NCBI GenBank assembly: GCA_937877685.1
Contig: CALFGU010000007.1
Span: 1-13,134, forward strand
Length of the DNA stretch: 13,134 bases
Direction: 5' to 3'
From: an uncultured Prevotella sp.
GTDB taxonomy: Bacteria > Bacteroidota > Bacteroidia > Bacteroidales > Bacteroidaceae
The position numbers and the translations under genes were made by a program. The number at the start of each line of letters is the position of its first letter. The first letter of the stretch is position 1. Below the pieces are notes generated by a model. The model was not told the origin of the DNA and searched no databases. It worked only from the letters and a program-made list of their open reading frames with translations. This document shows positions 10,448 through 13,134 of this stretch, piece by piece.

Positions 10448-11155
10448 TCAGTCCGGCAACTGCACCTCCGTATACGCCTTTGCGATATCCTCCGCGCTTC
10501 TCTTGTCCCCTAGCGGGTCATCCCGCACGACCTCCAACTTGGAGGCTTCTATCAAGTTATCATGGGCTTTCTGCCAGAACATCGCGCTGATGGGATTCAG
10601 CACCCCGTCTGTCGCGCCCTGTTCGTGGACGGAGGCAAAGAACGATGTGAGCGTTTCGGCAAATGCCTTGTGTTCTGGTGTGCCAGTCACTCCGTTCTTC
10701 CACGCGGACACATCCTGCCGGGAGATTCCAATGGCAAAGTATGCGTTCATGTTGTTCGGCACGACACCGTGTTCTGAACAGTACTGCAAGTAACGATAAA
10801 AGCGGTTGTAAAGGTCTTCTACGTTTCTCTTATCGCATCCCTGCCGCATACCCATCATGTCTATATGGTAATTGACAAACTGCGTGACCTTTGCATCGCC
10901 CATGCGCCCAACGATGTTCTTGTTGTCACCGATAATAGCAACGGCGTACCCGGTTTCCGGGTCAATCTCTATGCTGTTGTAATGCCGAAGGTCGAGCGGT
11001 ATGCGCCCGTCTGCCGTTTGGCCTTTCTTTTTTTCTGCGGCTTTAAGTTTGTTGTATATGTTTTGTCGGCTTACTCCATACATTCTGCCAATTTCAGCCA
11101 TGCTCTTCCCATCGCCCAACAGCGTCTTAATAGTATCAACATCTGGACAGCTAAT
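10448..11155 (-). CDS. Probable terminase small subunit (TerS-like DNA-binding protein)
   Basis: The small terminase recognises the packaging site and delivers DNA to the large subunit. An N-terminal helix-turn-helix (SMAEIGRMYGVSRQNIYNKL, about 18-37) is followed by a helical middle (HGVVPNNMNAYFAIGISRQD) and a C-terminal segment, VLNPISAMFWQKAHDNLIEA then VVRDDPLGDKRSAEDIAKAY. The sequence 'NP-x-x-A-x-F-W-x-K' followed by 'PLGD' is typical of small terminases of gut phages. The frame is open to ATT at 11155, and the extra residues (ISCPDVDTIKTL) are coherent; GAGGAGGTGAAAACCG places an ideal SD before that ATT, which overlaps the TAG of the gene before. Alternative starts are TTG 11119 or ATG 11101, both without an SD. 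Another HTH regulator is possible. Confidence 0.65.
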   Translation of the reverse strand: MSCPDVDTIKTLLGDGKSMAEIGRMYGVSRQNIYNKLKAAEKKKGQTADGRIPLDLRHYNSIEIDPETGYAVAIIGDNKNIVGRMGDAKVTQFVNYHIDMMGMRQGCDKRNVEDLYNRFYRYLQYCSEHGVVPNNMNAYFAIGISRQDVSAWKNGVTGTPEHKAFAETLTSFFASVHEQGATDGVLNPISAMFWQKAHDNLIEASKLEVVRDDPLGDKRSAEDIAKAYTEVQLPD

Positions 11156-11453
11156 CGGTTTTCACCTCCTCGTTCGTTCTCGGTACTACATCCTCTGCCG
11201 GGATGTCCTCTATCATCCTCCGCACCTTGTCGTAGTTATCGTTGCTGATTAGCTTTCCGCTATCCACAAGGTCAAGTACCGCCTTTCGCTTGATATAGTC
11301 TTCTGTTATCTCACCTTCTTCTGCGCCACACCGGGCGCGAAATTTGTCGGCGTTGGTCATTGGGCGTTCTTCGTGGTTGATGCAAAAATCTTCCACCCGG
11401 TCTGCCTGTTTGCACCAATCAACTTTGGCACAAGAAAGACAACACATCAGCAT
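11151..11453 (-). CDS. Small phage protein with N-terminal Cys motif, 100 aa
   Basis: The N terminus is cysteine-rich (MLMCCLSCAKVDWCKQAD, with C4, C5, C8, C14 and C24), suggesting a small metal site. The rest is charged and helical, with TNADKFRARCGAEEGE, RKAVLDLVDSGKLISNDNYD and VRRMIEDIPAEDVVPR. The last segment (D-x-V-R-x-M-I-E-D-I-P-A-E-D-V-V) is common at the C terminus of unnamed Firmicute phage proteins. AGGAGGTGG lies 5 bases before the ATG, inside the end of the gene before (7-base overlap). The stop overlaps the putative ATT start of the small terminase. Confidence 0.8.
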   Translation of the reverse strand: MLMCCLSCAKVDWCKQADRVEDFCINHEERPMTNADKFRARCGAEEGEITEDYIKRKAVLDLVDSGKLISNDNYDKVRRMIEDIPAEDVVPRTNEEVKTD

Positions 11454-11677
11454 CCATCCACCTCCTTTGCCGGGAATCTTTTCACGTTTGCCTGTTTCAG
11501 CGCATCGTCAAGGCATTCGATGAACCAGCGCATTGTCTTTTCATCGTTGAACGATGCCGCCTTGTACATGGCGTTTTCGCCATCAAAGCTGACAGCCATA
11601 ACTGGTTTCTTTCGCATTGGGTATTTTTCGCAGAAGTGTATTGTCATTGGCGGGATAACCAGCTTGTAGCTACCCAT
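11447..11677 (-). CDS. Small phage protein, 76 aa, unknown function
   Basis: The protein begins MGSYKLVIPPMTIHFCEKYP, followed by KKPVMAVSFDGENAMYKAAS and a helix, DEKTMRWFIECLDDALKQAN. It looks like a small alpha/beta domain; no family is recognised. The ATG at 11677 is preceded by GAGGAGTGTGAGTG and overlaps the TGA of the Lar-like gene as TGATG; an in-frame GTG one codon earlier is possible. It is part of the chain of overlapping small genes. Confidence 0.75.
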   Translation of the reverse strand: MGSYKLVIPPMTIHFCEKYPMRKKPVMAVSFDGENAMYKAASFNDEKTMRWFIECLDDALKQANVKRFPAKEVDGC

Positions 11678-11991
11678 CACTCACACTCCTCTGCCTTCAT
11701 GTCAGCCCCACAGTTTGGGCAGTAGGCGTAATGCGAACAGGCGATAGATTGAAAACCGCACAAAGAACAATGGTGTTGCCTGTATGTCCACCCATCACCA
11801 GCCATGCGCTCACAATTCCACTCACGGATAACCACATCAAGTGCGTTTGTTCTGCCGTTTTCCCACCATTCGCCGGGGCTGTCGCTTCGCACTGGCGTTT
11901 CACAACCGCATTTTGAGCATTTAATCCTCACACCATCACGGCAATATACTCTTGCAATTCCTCCGCAGAACGGGCAAGGTTTAAGTTCCAT
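11677..11991 (-). CDS. Lar-like restriction alleviation protein with two zinc ribbons, 104 aa
   Basis: The start MELKPCPFCGG (C6, C9) with IKCSKCGCETP (C25, C28) and a WENGRTNALDVVIREWN segment fits the Lar restriction alleviation family (LKPCPFCGG, V-x-C-x-x-C-G, then W-N). Prophage Lar of E. coli modulates type I restriction; most small phage homologues are untested. Unlike short Lar proteins it has a second C-terminal ribbon, HHCSLCGF (C75, C78) and AYCPNCGADM (C91, C94), the common 'YCPNCGA' ending of phage zinc ribbons. GGAGGAGGTAGACA precedes the ATG inside the gene before (11-base overlap). It is the only recognisable anti-restriction candidate in the minus operon. Confidence 0.78.
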   Translation of the reverse strand: MELKPCPFCGGIARVYCRDGVRIKCSKCGCETPVRSDSPGEWWENGRTNALDVVIREWNCERMAGDGWTYRQHHCSLCGFQSIACSHYAYCPNCGADMKAEECE

Positions 11992-12289
11992 TGTCTACCT
12001 CCTCCACAGGGCTTTTGAGCCAATCCAGCCAGCACTGTTCGCATGGGCTTGTTGGGCAATCCGCTCCTTCTATCGTCCCCGGAGGACAGACAGAAAAGAA
12101 CCCAGCGAACGGCTCACGCAAAATCCACTCTGCCAGTTTCTCATCGCTCATTCCCCGGATGCGGTCGGCGTTACTTTTGGTTTCATCGTGACATGGCCCA
12201 AGCAAGCAGTAGGAAGTGACTTCATCATCGCTGTACTTGGCGCATTTCAAATCCTCGGTGCAGTACACGCATGGATACCATACGCTCAT
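11981..12289 (-). CDS. Cys-rich phage protein, probable zinc-binding, 102 aa
   Basis: There are nine cysteines in clusters: WYPCVYC (C7, C10), C16, YCLLGPCHDE (C28, C33), C68, C78 and SPCEQCWLDW (C83, C86). The motif ADRIRGMSDEKLAEWIL followed by C-x-x-C-W-L-D-W-L-K-S-P-V-E is a recurring unnamed pattern in Firmicute phages that I recognise, without known function. GGAGGGAGAGGG lies directly before the ATG, which overlaps the TGA of the lipoprotein gene as ATGA. Confidence 0.82.
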   Translation of the reverse strand: MSVWYPCVYCTEDLKCAKYSDDEVTSYCLLGPCHDETKSNADRIRGMSDEKLAEWILREPFAGFFSVCPPGTIEGADCPTSPCEQCWLDWLKSPVEEVDNGT

Positions 12290-12513
12290 CCCTCTCCCTC
12301 CTCCAATATCGTCAACCCTCCTGCATATCCGCTGTGTGCGAACAGATATGCTTTTCCGGTTTCCGTGTCACGGATTATGCTGAGACTCCCCCACGGGCCA
12401 AACGATTGTTGAGACTCAATGGCAAACCTTTGTTGCGTTTCTTCCGTTTCCTTTTTGCCACAACCGCACAAGAAAAGAGTCACAATCACAAGTACAATCA
12501 GTATCCGTTTCAT
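12286..12513 (-). CDS. Small phage lipoprotein, DUF6440-like, 75 aa
   Basis: The N terminus is a lipoprotein signal peptide: MKRILIVLVIVTLFL with lipobox L-C-G-C and the lipidated Cys at residue 18, followed by GKKETEE. It would be exported and anchored to the outer face of the membrane. The mature part (RFAIESQQSF, RDTETGKAYLFAHSGYAGGL) resembles the DUF6440 pattern (D-x-E-T-G-x-x-Y-L...G-G-L-T). Phage lipoproteins often alter the surface of a lysogen, for example to exclude other phages; that role is inference here. It starts inside the end of the gene before (ATGA) and ends in EGEG, with its stop inside the next SD. Confidence 0.8.
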   Translation of the reverse strand: MKRILIVLVIVTLFLCGCGKKETEETQQRFAIESQQSFGPWGSLSIIRDTETGKAYLFAHSGYAGGLTILEEGEG

Positions 12514-12707
12514 CCCTCTCCCTCCTTATCTGCCTCGCGCTGATCGTCCAAAGCGTTCAGCAGTTTCTCAATGCACTCGTCATGCGCCTCTATCGTTACC
12601 CAGCCGCTTTCATACCAAGAAACCCACAGTTTCTTGATGCGATATTTTTTGCCGGTGCTTTGAAGCGGTTTGCCGCATAGGTCGCATACTCGGATGTAAG
12701 CCATCAT
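12510..12707 (-). CDS. Small zinc-ribbon-like phage protein, 65 aa
   Basis: VCDLCGKPLQ (C8, C11) and AHDEC (H42, C45 approximately) could bind one zinc ion; the middle (KYRIKKLWVSWYESGWVTIE) is beta-rich and the C terminus is a charged helix ending KEGEG. The ATG at 12707 overlaps the TGA of the gene before (ATGATG; a second ATG follows in frame after one codon), with AAGGGGGACGC upstream. Its stop overlaps the lipoprotein start. The family is not recognised beyond the C-x-x-C / H-x-x-C pattern. Confidence 0.78.
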   Translation of the reverse strand: MMAYIRVCDLCGKPLQSTGKKYRIKKLWVSWYESGWVTIEAHDECIEKLLNALDDQREADKEGEG

Positions 12708-13072
12708 GCGTCCCCCTTATCTGCCGGGATGATGGTGGGCATCTTGTCGAGCGTTAATTTCGCTTCGCACATTGCACCAAGAAACCCCTCTGCACGATAA
12801 AACAGCTCAGTACCATAACCGCCTCCGCTTTTGATTTCATCGCGCCATTCCGCACAAGCATCTTGCCGCTTTTTCATCTCCGCACGATACGCATCCGCAT
12901 CAACCAACCCCCCATGCTCCGGGACGGGGATGAGAGGACAATCGTCTGCCCGGTTGTCATACAGTTCCGGGTGTTTAAGCAGATACTTGTACCCACGCTT
13001 GCAGATGTCCATGTTGACAGGGCATTGACAACAGTTTTTCGGCATCTGCATGCCCTTGATTAAGATGCTCAT
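12704..13072 (-). CDS. Phage protein with N-terminal Cys motif, 122 aa, unknown function
   Basis: The start MSILIKGMQMPKNCCQCPVN and the later DDCPLIPVPEHGGLVDADAY match a very common unnamed Firmicute phage protein: an MPK-N-C-x-x-C-P head that may bind metal, a C-P-L-I-P-V-P-x-H-G-x-L-I/V-D-A-D linker and a variable helical tail, here EMKKRQDACAEWRDEIKSGG and AKLTLDKMPTIIPADK. The ATG at 13072 is preceded by GGAGGAAGAAGC and overlaps the stop of the gene before as ATGA. The open frame extends further upstream, but that part is out of frame over the previous gene. Confidence 0.82.
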   Translation of the reverse strand: MSILIKGMQMPKNCCQCPVNMDICKRGYKYLLKHPELYDNRADDCPLIPVPEHGGLVDADAYRAEMKKRQDACAEWRDEIKSGGGYGTELFYRAEGFLGAMCEAKLTLDKMPTIIPADKGDA

Positions 13073-13134
13073 GCTTCTTCCTCCATATCTGCTTGTGTAA
13101 TCGTCCAATCCCACGACCCGCCGGACATAGCCGC
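13069..13134 (-). CDS. 3' end of a further minus-strand phage gene (partial)
   Basis: The last codons of an open frame entering from the right edge encode MSGGSWDWTITQADMEEEA and stop at TGA 13071-13069, which overlaps the next ATG as ATGA, the same junction type as the following genes. An ATG lies inside the fragment, but a start further upstream cannot be excluded. The product is not recognisable from 19-21 residues. Confidence 0.55.
   Translation of the reverse strand, partial: AAMSGGSWDWTITQADMEEEA

Noticed and set aside
9949..10590. 213-codon plus frame
   Set aside because: It runs antisense through three minus genes and through a plus-strand terminator; no SD.
11804..12412. 202-codon plus frame
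   Set aside because: Antisense to the zinc-ribbon and lipoprotein genes, which have coupled starts and clear motifs.

Overview
The window looks like part of a bacteriophage or prophage of a gut Clostridia-type Firmicute. The grounds are strong purine-rich Shine-Dalgarno (SD) sites, TTG/GTG starts, a terminase large subunit next to an SPP1-type portal, a phage tRNA, and long trains of very small overlapping genes (Lar-like zinc ribbon, DUF6275-like, DUF6440-like lipoprotein, Cys-rich proteins). No integrase or attachment site is visible, so free phage and prophage cannot be told apart.

Layout. The main strand is minus, read right to left. From 13134 to 11151 there is a compact operon of small accessory genes with ATGA- or TGATG-type overlaps, leading into a probable small terminase (10448-11155) that may start at ATT. 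Three more small minus genes follow (10335-9559). The minus unit then stops and an oppositely oriented island begins: a clear sigma70-type promoter (TTGACA-17-TAATAT, 5153-5181), a 340-base structured leader, seven small genes of unknown function (5525-8191), a 250-base stretch without a gene, a ribbon-helix-helix-like protein, a membrane-anchored coiled-coil protein, a last small acidic gene, and a perfect intrinsic terminator (9519-9551). Left of the island lie about 900 bases without a convincing gene (4180-5120), full of TGCAACCG inverted repeats and palindromes. The minus genes resume with the large terminase (2412-4112), a second promoter (2363-2391), a structured transcribed spacer, tRNA-Gln(UUG), a metallophosphoesterase, a 42-residue protein, an intrinsic terminator and the portal gene, which runs off the left edge.

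How it fits together. Small terminase, large terminase and portal form the DNA-packaging module, but the two terminase genes are about 6.3 kb apart with the plus-strand island between them. The most unusual feature is in that island. Each of its first seven genes is preceded by a compact RNA structure of the same plan: a 5' arm, a strong hairpin, a 3' arm closing an outer stem, and a second hairpin that reuses the 3' arm, followed 20-40 bases later by an AAAGGGG-type SD. An eighth copy follows gene 7 with no gene directly after it. The elements fall into two sequence families plus two divergent members. This suggests a repeated cis-acting RNA (switch, processing site or pseudoknot) controlling an array of small, partly very acidic, possibly anti-defence proteins. 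The island promoter and the tRNA/phosphoesterase promoter also share GGTT-n-AACC palindromes at about 20-bp spacing, suggesting one regulator for both.
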